From assembly GCA_946490455.1 (NCBI GenBank), contig CAMLXE010000025.1, positions 1 to 12,088 on the forward strand: DNA of 12,088 bases, in the 5' to 3' direction. Numbering within the stretch: position 1 is the first letter of the stretch; each line of letters opens with the position of its first letter. Positions 1 through 7,145 of the stretch are shown in pieces. The position numbers were made by a program, and so were the translations under genes. Origin of the DNA: an uncultured Desulfovibrio sp. Lineage in GTDB: Bacteria > Desulfobacterota > Desulfovibrionia > Desulfovibrionales > Desulfovibrionaceae. The notes beneath the pieces are model-generated. The model was not told the origin of the DNA and did not search any database. It saw only the letters and a list, made by a program, of their open reading frames with translations.

Positions 1-645
1 CATGCCCATGCAGAACAGTGCACAGGGAGAAGCCGTGGCGCCAAGCATGGATGTCATGGCGTTAAATGGCATGGGCAGCTTCATGTGGAAAAGGCTGATG
101 CAGGCTCCAAGTGCCGAAGCAATAAGCAGCGGATTGTGGAAAAGCGAGCGCAGAATATATAGGATCATCTTGCCGCCATTATTGCTTTCCCGGCCGGAAG
201 TGATTTCAAGTTTACAGTCCGTAAACAGAACGACCACAAAGGTCAGAACGGCACAGAGGCTGGCAGTCAGGGCCGCTGCATGATTGTCCGGCAGCAGCAG
301 AATGACAATGGGCAATCCCATGAAGGCGCAGTTTGGAAAACTTGAAAGCATGGCCATGATGGCCGTTTCCTTCCGGGACTTGCGAAAGCCACCAGAGTAG
401 AAAATATAGGCAAGCAGATGGCTGATGGCCATACTGAGAAGAATGCCACCTACAAGCCAGCTTGATACCTGACCGGCCTCCATTCTGGCCAGCTGATTGA
501 AAAGAAGCGCCGGCAGCCCGATCCAGTAGACAAACTGGTTCATGCATACGGCCGTTCCAGCAGGCAGAAAACCGAGACGCTGTACAAGAAACCCAAGAAA
601 AATAATTCCGAATACAGGAACAAGTGTGGCAAGGATGGTCAACAT
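1..645 (-). CDS. AEC (auxin efflux carrier) family permease, N-terminal part, runs off the left edge
   Basis: Reading the minus strand from the ATG at 645 gives 215 codons with no stop up to base 1, so the C-terminus lies outside the window. The protein is very hydrophobic from residue 1, with likely membrane segments near 3-20, 38-54, 62-83, 97-117, 124-141 and 165-185. The segment at 103-113 (FPNCAFMGLPI) matches the conserved asparagine, glycine and proline motif of AEC/MdcF-type permeases, and NPLLI near 171-175 and the ALFCMGM stretch near 209-215 are also typical of the family. AEC proteins are usually 300-320 residues, so about two thirds is present. Family members export or import small organic anions such as malonate or malate across the inner membrane; the substrate here cannot be read from the sequence. 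It is divergent from the amidase gene, and a palindrome 32 bases upstream of the start suggests repressor control. Confidence 0.85.
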   Translation of the reverse strand, partial: MLTILATLVPVFGIIFLGFLVQRLGFLPAGTAVCMNQFVYWIGLPALLFNQLARMEAGQVSSWLVGGILLSMAISHLLAYIFYSGGFRKSRKETAIMAMLSSFPNCAFMGLPIVILLLPDNHAAALTASLCAVLTFVVVLFTDCKLEITSGRESNNGGKMILYILRSLFHNPLLIASALGACISLFHMKLPMPFNAMTSMLGATASPCALFCMGM

Positions 646-950
646 GGTGAGTTCTCGATTTCAAAATGACGGATATATTGATTGATTAAGCAATCAATTT
701 CAATGGAGGGAAGTCCCTATAGCCCTCACCAGTATGGCATGCAAGTCTTTTTTTCAAGAAAAAGGAAGGTCCATTCCAACTTGCTGTGAATATTTGAAGA
801 GTGAATTGAGGCTCCTGTGAATTACAGAATATTTCTATGGAATTCTGCTACGGGGAAGTCATATTTTGGAGCCTCTTTTCTTGTTTTTTCAGGAAGTAAC
901 TGCTATCCTTGTTCAAACTCTTCCTTTGTCCTTTTTATTTTGACCGCACC
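646..950. other. Intergenic region between divergent permease and amidase genes
   Basis: This 305-base stretch is AT-richer than the genes and shows no convincing coding frame. It holds the palindrome at 677-698. It also has three copies of GTGAAT starting at 786, 801 and 817, that is at 15-16 base steps. An AT hairpin of T and A runs lies near 748-765. An AGGAAG at 891-896 lies 12 bases before a possible TTG start at 909. Promoters for both flanking genes must lie here, but I could not identify a strong plus-strand -35/-10 pair. Confidence 0.5.
677..698. promoter_or_regulatory. Palindromic operator candidate upstream of the permease
   Basis: Perfect 8-base arms ATTGATTG (677-684) and CAATCAAT (691-698) flank a 6-base centre. 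It lies 32-53 bases upstream of the permease start. On the minus strand, TTGAAA at 703-698 and AATATA at 679-674 are spaced 18 bases apart, so the palindrome would fill the spacer of a possible promoter; an alternative promoter, TTGCAT with TATAGG 17 bases later, lies further upstream. The size and symmetry fit a dimeric repressor such as a MarR or TetR family protein. That family guess is inference, and no regulator gene is visible nearby. Confidence 0.45.
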
Positions 951-2246
951 ATGACGAACCATATCCAGCCCCTTTGTCAATCCTCCAGTGTTTTTTACAG
1001 AACACGTTTTTTTCTTGCCGCTGCCTTGTTTTGTCTGTTGCTGCTTGGAAACGCAGTCGATTCCCTGGCTGAATCGCCGAGAGAGTATGAGCGTGCAAAA
1101 GATGAGCTTACGGCATTGCAGAAGGATACTCGGCGCAGCAAGTGGAGAGAGCCTTGGGAAGATCTGGCTGAACGTTTCATGACGGTATATGAGAAGCAGA
1201 CCCAGTGGCGAAATCGGCCGGCAGCACTGTATCGTTCAGCTCTGGCGTTGGATGAACTGGCTCGGCGTTCCGGGAGAGGATCGGATTGTACCAGGGCAGA
1301 GGCACGGTATCGGATGCTGTGGGAAAAACATGCTGCCAGTGTTCTGGCGGATGATGCCCTGTATCGGGCTGCACGCTTACGGGCTGAAAAACGGAGAGAT
1401 CAGGCCGGTGCGCTGAAGCTGCTTGAAAAGCTGTGTGCCGAATATCCGAAAGGCGATATGGCGGATGAGGCTGCTGCCTATATCCGTAAACTGGATCCCG
1501 AACGAAAGATTTCCAAGCCTGATACGGAGAAGAAGACAAAGAAGGCAAAAGGCAAGGCCGCTCAGAAAGGCACCTTTCAGTTTCATGTTCGTAGAGTGTT
1601 GCTGGATGCCGGTCATGGGGGAAGAGATCCTGGTACCCAGCATAATGGTATTCTTGAACGGACAGTCACTCTTGATCTGGCCAAGCGGGTCGGGTCCATT
1701 CTTGCGGCCCACGGCATGGATGTCAAATATACCCGTTTTTCCAATCGTTGGGTTTCGTTGGATGATCGGGCAGACAAGGTACGGACTACCAGGGCTGACC
1801 TCTTTATTTCCATCCATGTGAATGCAAATCCTTCTCCTCAGGTGCAGGGTTTTGAAACCTACTATCTCGATTTTGCCCGTACCTCTGCGGCCTCTCGTCT
1901 TGCCGCCGTAGAAAATGCACTCAAGGGACGTTCCGCGGCAAGTCGTGAAAAATTGCCGGCAAGCAAGCTCTTTCAGGTTCAGCAGCAGGAGTCGGCACGT
2001 TTGGCCCGCAATATCCAGAGTACCACTCTGGGCTTCCTGCGGAAGAAAAAATACGCAACTGTTGATGGCGGGATCAAAACAGCCCCATTTCATGTGTTGC
2101 GCAAGTCTGGTGTTCCCGGTGTCCTGATTGAGGTCGGATATTGTACCAATGAGAGGGAAGCAGCCTGGCTTGCTCAGTCTGCCTATCGTGCACAGCTCGC
2201 TCGTGGAATTGCCTATGGCATTCTTGCCTATGCCAACAGAAAATAG
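951..2246 (+). CDS. Exported N-acetylmuramoyl-L-alanine amidase (AmiC-type, Amidase_3)
   Basis: A zinc hydrolase that cleaves the amide bond between N-acetylmuramic acid and the stem peptide, acting on periplasmic peptidoglycan in cell separation or turnover. The start chosen is ATG 951 (431 residues). It gives a compact signal peptide: basic RTR at 17-19, hydrophobic core to about 34, and likely cleavage after Ala40 (SLA-ES). An in-frame TTG at 909 with AGGAAG 12 bases upstream would add 14 residues. Residues 44-180 form a helical, TPR-like region (ALYRSALALDEL, DDALYRAARLR, AGALKLLEKL). A Lys-rich linker follows at about 183-207, then the catalytic domain at 213-431. Zinc and catalytic residues of the family are all visible: His222 in DAGHGG, Glu236 in ILERTV, His289 in SIHVNA and Glu394 in IEVGYCTN. 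It lacks a recognisable AMIN domain. It appears to be a single-gene unit. Confidence 0.9.
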   Translation: MTNHIQPLCQSSSVFYRTRFFLAAALFCLLLLGNAVDSLAESPREYERAKDELTALQKDTRRSKWREPWEDLAERFMTVYEKQTQWRNRPAALYRSALALDELARRSGRGSDCTRAEARYRMLWEKHAASVLADDALYRAARLRAEKRRDQAGALKLLEKLCAEYPKGDMADEAAAYIRKLDPERKISKPDTEKKTKKAKGKAAQKGTFQFHVRRVLLDAGHGGRDPGTQHNGILERTVTLDLAKRVGSILAAHGMDVKYTRFSNRWVSLDDRADKVRTTRADLFISIHVNANPSPQVQGFETYYLDFARTSAASRLAAVENALKGRSAASREKLPASKLFQVQQQESARLARNIQSTTLGFLRKKKYATVDGGIKTAPFHVLRKSGVPGVLIEVGYCTNEREAAWLAQSAYRAQLARGIAYGILAYANRK

Positions 2247-2616
2247 ACTGTTTCCAAAAAGGTGTCGGAATCGGCAGGGATGCTCTCCACTATGATTTTC
2301 GTGAAGATTCAAAAGAAATATTGGGGAAGCTCTGAACAGGAAAAGTGCAGTGCGCAGGCTTTCTTTGCGGGGGAACGGATTGGTGCCGTTGAAGATGGAA
2401 AAATGAGATTTTGTTCAATATGGCGCTGTCAGGAGAATGTCTTGGCCTATATCAGCTTTGTTTTGAGAAATTTTACCAATGTCATCCTCTAGTCAAAGCC
2501 CTTGGTCTTGTGTTACTTTCTCTTGGAAAGGGGGCATAAGCGATCACATGCGATTCGCATACTCTGGCGGAAAAGGGAGGTTTCTGCGGAGAATGGGGGT
2601 AGTATGTGTCTTTTGT

Positions 2617-2638
2617 TTCGTCCTTTTTAGAGGACGAA
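2617..2638 (+). promoter_or_regulatory. Hairpin immediately upstream of the activase ribosome binding site
   Basis: Arms TTCGTCCT (2617-2624) and AGGACGAA (2631-2638) are perfect complements around a 6-base loop. The stem ends one base before the GGAGG ribosome binding site at 2640-2644. In the mRNA it would stand directly against the initiation region and could tune translation or protect the 5' end. As DNA it could equally be a dimeric protein binding site. The inverted repeat is seen directly; its role is inference. Confidence 0.4.
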
Positions 2639-2639
2639 T

Positions 2640-2644
2640 GGAGG
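2640..2644 (+). promoter_or_regulatory. Ribosome binding site that sets the activase start
   Basis: GGAGG sits 6 bases before ATG 2651. This favours that ATG over the longer in-frame GTG at 2606, which would add 15 residues that do not look like an activase N-terminus and would place the hairpin inside the coding region. Confidence 0.75.
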
Positions 2645-2650
2645 ATTTGG

Positions 2651-5600
2651 ATGACCGAAAAGGTATATCTTGGCCTTGATGTAGGTTCGACAACTGCCAA
2701 GCTGACGCTTGCTTCTGCCGATGGGAGACTGCTGGAATCACAGTATCAGCGTCATGGTGCAGCCGTACGCCAGACTCTGGCTTCCATGCTGAGACAGCTT
2801 GTTTCTTCATACCCGGGCCTGCAAGTTTCTGCTGCCATTACCGGTTCGGCCTCTCTCGGGTTGTCCGAAGCGCTTGGGCTACCTTTTGTCCAGGAAGTTA
2901 TGGCAGCCTCAAAGGCTATCACGACACTTGCTCCCGAAACGGATGTGGCCGTTGAACTGGGTGGAGAAGATGCCAAGATTCTTTACCTCAGTCAGGGCAT
3001 GGATCTGCGTATGAATGAGGCCTGTGCCGGCGGGACAGGGGCCTTTATCGATCAGATGGCAGCGTTGCTGCATACGGATGCTGCCGGACTCAATGAGCTG
3101 GCTGCCGGGCACAAGCGGCTTTATCCCATTGCCTCTCGCTGCGGTGTCTTTGCCAAAACCGATATTGTTCCCCTGCTCAATGAAGGAGCTGCACGCGAGG
3201 ACCTCGCTGCTTCCATTTTTCAGGCCGTAGTTGAGCAGACTATCAGTGGGCTGGCCTGCGGACACCCAATTCGGGGACGTGTGGCTTTTCTTGGTGGCCC
3301 GCTGCATTTTCTTCCCGAACTCAGAAAGCGCTTTATCATCACTTTGAATCTGAAGCCGGAAGAAGCCATCGTATTCCCTGCAGGGCAGTATATGGTCGCT
3401 TTGGGAACGGCTCTTTCTCTTGTGCCTCCAACTGCAGGAACAAGGCGCAGCACGGCTGTGGTTCCCAAAGTTGAACCCATGACTCTGGAAGAGCTGGCCG
3501 ATCGTGCAGCCAGCCGGGAACTGCATGTCACATCTGCCACGGAATCCTTGCCGCCTCTGTTTGCTGATGAGGCTGATTATGCTGCCTTCCGGCAACGTCA
3601 TGAGCGTGACGCAGCACCGCGCAAGCCATTGGAACAGGCCAGCGGGCCTGTCTATCTTGGCGTTGATCTCGGTTCGACAACGGTCAAGACCGTTCTGGTG
3701 GATGACGAAGGTGCTGTTCTCGCCTCCTCCTATCAGCGAAATCAGGGTGATCCTCTGCGGGAGCTGATTCCCTACCTCATTGATTTGCTGGAACAGCTTC
3801 CTGCAGAAGCCCGGTTGCGTGCCTGTGCCACAACAGGCTATGGCGCACAGCTTGCACAGGCTGCCTTGAATGCAGCGTTTTCCGATGTGGAAACGGTCGC
3901 ACACCTGAAAGCTGCCTGCACACTGGTTCCTGATGCCACCTATGTTATTGATATCGGTGGACAGGACATGAAGTGCCTGAAGGCCGAAAATGGTATCATC
4001 GCCGGAGTTACGCTGAATGAAGCCTGCTCTGCCGGATGCGGAGCCTTTCTGGAAACCTTTGCCAGAGGGCTCAATCTGGAGATGGAGGATTTCGTCAGGG
4101 CGGCTCTGTACGCAAAACATCCTGTAGATCTTGGTTCCCGTTGCACTGTTTTCATGAATTCCAAGGTCAAGCAGGCCCAGAAGGAAGGGGCGAGTGTCGG
4201 GGATATCGCTGCCGGTCTTTGCTATGCCGTAGCCAGAAATGCGCTGTACAAGGTCTTGCGGTTGCGCAGTCCGGCTGAACTGGGACCTCGGGTTCTGGTT
4301 CAGGGCGGCTCATTCGTCAATGATGCGCTGCTGCGAGTCATGGAGCGGCTCCTCGATCGTGAAGTTTTCCGACCTGATATTGCGGGACTTATGGGCGCCT
4401 ATGGCGCGGCTCTGCTGGCACGTCAGCGTGCTCCCATGGTTCCGGAATCCACGTTGACAGCCGATGACCTGCGAGCCTTGAAGATCACAACTCGCGCGGT
4501 CCGCTGCAACGGGTGTGGTAACCATTGCCTTCTGACGGTGAACCGTTTTTCCAATGGACAGCGGCTCGTCTCCGGCAATCGTTGCGAACGTGGAGCCTCC
4601 ATGGGTGAACATGACGGACCCGTCATGCCGAATCTCTATGCCTGGAAGATTCGCCGGCTGTTCTCCTATGAACCTCTTCCTCTGGAAGAAGCTCCGCGCG
4701 GACGCCTTGGCATTCCTCGTGTCCTCAACATGTATGAGCATTACCCCTTCTGGTTCACGCTCTTTACCAACCTGGGGTATCGGGTAGAGCTGTCGCCTCC
4801 GTCTGACAAGGATGTATATGATCTTGGACTTTCTTCAATGCCGTCCCAGACCGTATGCTATCCGGCAAAATTGGCGCATGGCCATGTAACGGCTCTGATT
4901 CGGAATGGAATCAAGCATATTTTCTACCCCTGTCTGCCGCGTGAGCAGCGGGAATCTTCCACGGCTGCGGATTGCTACAGTTGTCCTGTCGTCTGCAGCT
5001 ATCCCGAAGTGATCCGGCTGAATACCGATGAATTGCGCGAACAGGGCTGCACACTGCACGCCCCATTTGTACAGCCGAGTGAGGTCGGCTCCCTTGTACG
5101 CATTCTGGCGCAGGAGTTTTCGCTTCCAGAGAAGGAAGTGAAGCGGGCTGTGGCTCTGGCTCAGCGGGAACAGCAGGCCTATCGGGCCGAGTTGCGGGCT
5201 GAGGGAGAACGCATTCTTGCCGAGGTGCAGGCTTCTGGTGGACTCGCCATCATTCTGAGTGGCAGACCGTATCATGCGGACCCGGCCATTCATCATGGCC
5301 TGCCGGAACTGATTGCCTCTCTGGGGGCGGCAGTTCTCAGTGAGGACAGCGTTGCTCATCTGGCGCCTGATCCAGGAGAGTTGCGGGTTGTGGACCAGTG
5401 GACCTATCACTCCCGCCTGTATCGGGCTGCCGCATTGGCCTGTTCGCGAGATGATGTCGAGCTGATTCAGCTGACGTCCTTTGGATGTGGGCTGGACGCC
5501 ATTACCGCTGATCAGGTTGCGGAACAGCTGCGGGCTGCAGGGAAGCTGCATACGCTGATCAAAATTGACGAAGGGGCATCCCTTGGAGCCGCACGTATTC

Positions 5601-7081
5601 GAATTCGTTCTCTGCTGGCTGCCGTGCAGGAAAGAAGACAGACCATGAAGGGGAAGGGAAAGCAGGAGCGCCATGATGATCGCAGAGGCGGCCCGCGCAT
5701 TCCTCCCTCCTCTTCTTCGCGCAAGCCTGTCTTTACCAGGGCCATGCGGCAGACGCATACCATCCTTGCCCCCCAGATGGCTCCCATCCATTTCGAAATC
5801 ATGGAAAAGGCCATCAGCAGTGTGGGGTACAGGCTGAAGCTGCTGCCTACGGTAAGTCGGGAAGATATCGAAACAGGGCTCAATCTTGTACATAACGACG
5901 CCTGCTACCCTGCACTGGTTGTCATTGGTCAGCTGGTTCAGGCGCTGAAGAGCGGGGATTGCGATCCCAATCATACTTCTCTTCTGCTCGCGCAGACCTG
6001 TGGGCCGTGTCGTGCGACCAACTATCCGGCACTGTTGCGGAAGGCTCTTTGCGAGGCTGGTTTTTCTCAGGTACCCATTCTTACCCTGAGTGGGGGATCT
6101 CTGGAAAATCAGCCGGGATTCAGTGTGTCCCGGGAACTCTTGCATCGTATGATTCTGGGATGCCTGTATGGCGACATGCTGCAGCGCGTCTCCCTGTCCT
6201 GTCGGTCACATGAACGATATGCCGGAGATACGGATGATCTTCTGGCATACTGGATGAACAGGGTAAAATTTACGGCTGCACGTGGCGATACGGGTGTATT
6301 CCGTGAGCATATGCGTGAGATCGTACGGGATTTCAGTGCATTGAGAAAAGATCTCTCCCCAAAGCCCAAAGTCGGTATAGTGGGAGAAATATTGCTCAAG
6401 TATCATCCCGATGCCAATAACCATGTTACGGAGCTGATTCGCCGGGAAGGCGGTGAACCTGTCCTCACCGACCTGACTGACTTTTTCCTGTACTGCCTTG
6501 TGGACCCGCTGTATCGCTGGAAGAATCTTGGCGGCAGCGCCATGTCGGCACTGGGCAACTGGGCAGTCATCAAGTGGATTGAACATCTGCGCAACGCCAT
6601 GCGCAAGGCTCTGGTTGGAAGCCGGTTCATGCCTGTTTCGCGGATCAGAGATCTCATGCAGGGGGTCAGCGGTGTCGTTTCTCTGGGCAATCAGGCTGGA
6701 GAAGGCTGGCTGCTGACAGCAGAAATGCTTGAGCTCATTGATCATGGGGCTTCCAATGTCCTGTGTCTGCAGCCCTTTGGCTGTCTGCCCAACCATATTA
6801 CAGGCAAGGGCGTCATCAAGGAATTGAAGCGTCTGCGTCCTCAGGCCAATCTTATGGCTGTGGATTATGATCCCGGCAGCAGCGAAGCCAATCAGGTCAA
6901 CCGTATCAAGCTCTTCATGTCCGTGGCCCATGCGCGGCTCGCCGAGCTTGGTGAAGGTCCTGATGTTACGCAGATTCCGCCTGCTCCTTCGGTTGTTGAT
7001 CTCGCAGGCAGGCTCAAGGACAATATTGCGGATACGATTGCGGATACAGCCGGAATGGGGAAGGAACCCAATCTGGTATGA
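2651..7081 (+). CDS. Giant acyl-CoA dehydratase activase: two BcrAD/BadFG ATPase modules fused to cysteine-rich activase/reductase domains
   Basis: 1476 residues from ATG 2651. Module 1 (about 5-285) has the phosphate-binding motif LGLDVGSTT at 7-15, Cys125 in NEACAGGTG and Cys164 in SRCGVF. Module 2 (about 333-600) repeats this: LGVDLGSTT at 336-344, Cys459 in NEACSAGCG and Cys498 in SRCTVF. These are ASKHA-fold ATPases of the HgdC type, which use ATP hydrolysis to push a low-potential electron from a 4Fe-4S cluster to a 2-hydroxyacyl-CoA dehydratase or benzoyl-CoA reductase. A Cys cluster follows (C619, C622, C626, C645), then a region resembling the DUF2229 activase domain (about 687-995) with C736, C761, C775, C778, C782, GRPYHADPA near 870 and C946. 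A basic, Ser-rich linker (about 995-1035) leads to a C-terminal domain with C1085, C1117, C1120, C1372 and C1378. It is cytoplasmic by appearance. The true substrate is unknown; no dehydratase subunit genes are visible. Single-subunit activators are only about 260 residues. Confidence 0.88.
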   Translation: MTEKVYLGLDVGSTTAKLTLASADGRLLESQYQRHGAAVRQTLASMLRQLVSSYPGLQVSAAITGSASLGLSEALGLPFVQEVMAASKAITTLAPETDVAVELGGEDAKILYLSQGMDLRMNEACAGGTGAFIDQMAALLHTDAAGLNELAAGHKRLYPIASRCGVFAKTDIVPLLNEGAAREDLAASIFQAVVEQTISGLACGHPIRGRVAFLGGPLHFLPELRKRFIITLNLKPEEAIVFPAGQYMVALGTALSLVPPTAGTRRSTAVVPKVEPMTLEELADRAASRELHVTSATESLPPLFADEADYAAFRQRHERDAAPRKPLEQASGPVYLGVDLGSTTVKTVLVDDEGAVLASSYQRNQGDPLRELIPYLIDLLEQLPAEARLRACATTGYGAQLAQAALNAAFSDVETVAHLKAACTLVPDATYVIDIGGQDMKCLKAENGIIAGVTLNEACSAGCGAFLETFARGLNLEMEDFVRAALYAKHPVDLGSRCTVFMNSKVKQAQKEGASVGDIAAGLCYAVARNALYKVLRLRSPAELGPRVLVQGGSFVNDALLRVMERLLDREVFRPDIAGLMGAYGAALLARQRAPMVPESTLTADDLRALKITTRAVRCNGCGNHCLLTVNRFSNGQRLVSGNRCERGASMGEHDGPVMPNLYAWKIRRLFSYEPLPLEEAPRGRLGIPRVLNMYEHYPFWFTLFTNLGYRVELSPPSDKDVYDLGLSSMPSQTVCYPAKLAHGHVTALIRNGIKHIFYPCLPREQRESSTAADCYSCPVVCSYPEVIRLNTDELREQGCTLHAPFVQPSEVGSLVRILAQEFSLPEKEVKRAVALAQREQQAYRAELRAEGERILAEVQASGGLAIILSGRPYHADPAIHHGLPELIASLGAAVLSEDSVAHLAPDPGELRVVDQWTYHSRLYRAAALACSRDDVELIQLTSFGCGLDAITADQVAEQLRAAGKLHTLIKIDEGASLGAARIRIRSLLAAVQERRQTMKGKGKQERHDDRRGGPRIPPSSSSRKPVFTRAMRQTHTILAPQMAPIHFEIMEKAISSVGYRLKLLPTVSREDIETGLNLVHNDACYPALVVIGQLVQALKSGDCDPNHTSLLLAQTCGPCRATNYPALLRKALCEAGFSQVPILTLSGGSLENQPGFSVSRELLHRMILGCLYGDMLQRVSLSCRSHERYAGDTDDLLAYWMNRVKFTAARGDTGVFREHMREIVRDFSALRKDLSPKPKVGIVGEILLKYHPDANNHVTELIRREGGEPVLTDLTDFFLYCLVDPLYRWKNLGGSAMSALGNWAVIKWIEHLRNAMRKALVGSRFMPVSRIRDLMQGVSGVVSLGNQAGEGWLLTAEMLELIDHGASNVLCLQPFGCLPNHITGKGVIKELKRLRPQANLMAVDYDPGSSEANQVNRIKLFMSVAHARLAELGEGPDVTQIPPAPSVVDLAGRLKDNIADTIADTAGMGKEPNLV
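7025..7047 (+). repeat. 12-base tandem repeat at the 3' end of the activase gene
   Basis: ATTGCGGATAC occurs at 7025-7035 and again at 7037-7047, a 12-base period that keeps frame and encodes IADT twice near the C-terminus of the activase. It looks like a small slippage duplication in a poorly constrained tail. Confidence 0.6.
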
Positions 7082-7105
7082 TGCGTTGAAATGATTGTCT
7101 GATAT

Positions 7106-7143
7106 CCATAAGGGGCAGCTCCGACAGGAACTGCCCCTTATGG
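7106..7143. terminator. Symmetrical hairpin terminator between convergent activase and uvrC
   Basis: Perfect 13-base arms CCATAAGGGGCAG (7106-7118) and CTGCCCCTTATGG (7131-7143); after one mismatch the stem continues with TCC and GGA around a GACA loop. It starts 24 bases after the activase stop and ends 2 bases before the uvrC stop codon, so it can serve both converging transcripts. The U tract is short on either strand (CTTAT lies within the stem), so it may be a weaker intrinsic terminator or mainly a 3'-end stabiliser. Confidence 0.75.
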
Positions 7144-7145
7144 TG

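Larger units (their letters stand above)
2247..2650. other. 404-base gap without a supported gene
   Basis: No convincing gene lies between the amidase and the activase. A GTG-started frame of 76 codons (2262-2492) has no ribosome binding site and no recognisable sequence. The region holds a small stem at 2374-2390 (AACGG and CCGTT), a 13-base palindrome at 2548-2560 (ATGCGA, T, TCGCAT) and an 8-base-arm hairpin at 2617-2638. I find no clear terminator for the amidase and no strong promoter pair, although the activase promoter should be here. A long 5' untranslated leader or a small RNA is possible but not shown. Confidence 0.4.

Noticed and set aside
212..664. 150-codon minus-strand open frame overlapping the permease
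   Set aside because: It is out of frame with the AEC permease, whose membrane segments and conserved motifs read cleanly in the other frame; its Cys/His/Ser-rich product resembles no protein.
1377..2312. 311-codon frame antisense to the amidase
   Set aside because: Shadow of a well-supported gene with zinc-site motifs on the plus strand; the antisense product has no recognisable features.
2262..2492. 76-codon plus-strand frame from GTG in the gap after the amidase
   Set aside because: No ribosome binding site, no recognisable sequence and a non-ATG start; better treated as noncoding.
2430..2600. Possible sigma-54 promoter before the activase
   Set aside because: GG and GC dinucleotides occur but not at the required 10-base spacing; the best candidate has 9.
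2606..2650. Upstream GTG extension of the activase
   Set aside because: GGAGG correctly spaced before ATG 2651 and the activase motif starting at residue 5 favour the shorter form.
2909..4120. 403-codon frame antisense to the activase ATPase modules
   Set aside because: Long antisense frames arise where the coding strand avoids certain codons; the plus strand carries the clear ATPase and cysteine motifs.
4835..6145. 436-codon frame antisense to the middle of the activase
   Set aside because: Same reason: low-complexity, motif-free translation opposite a strongly supported gene.
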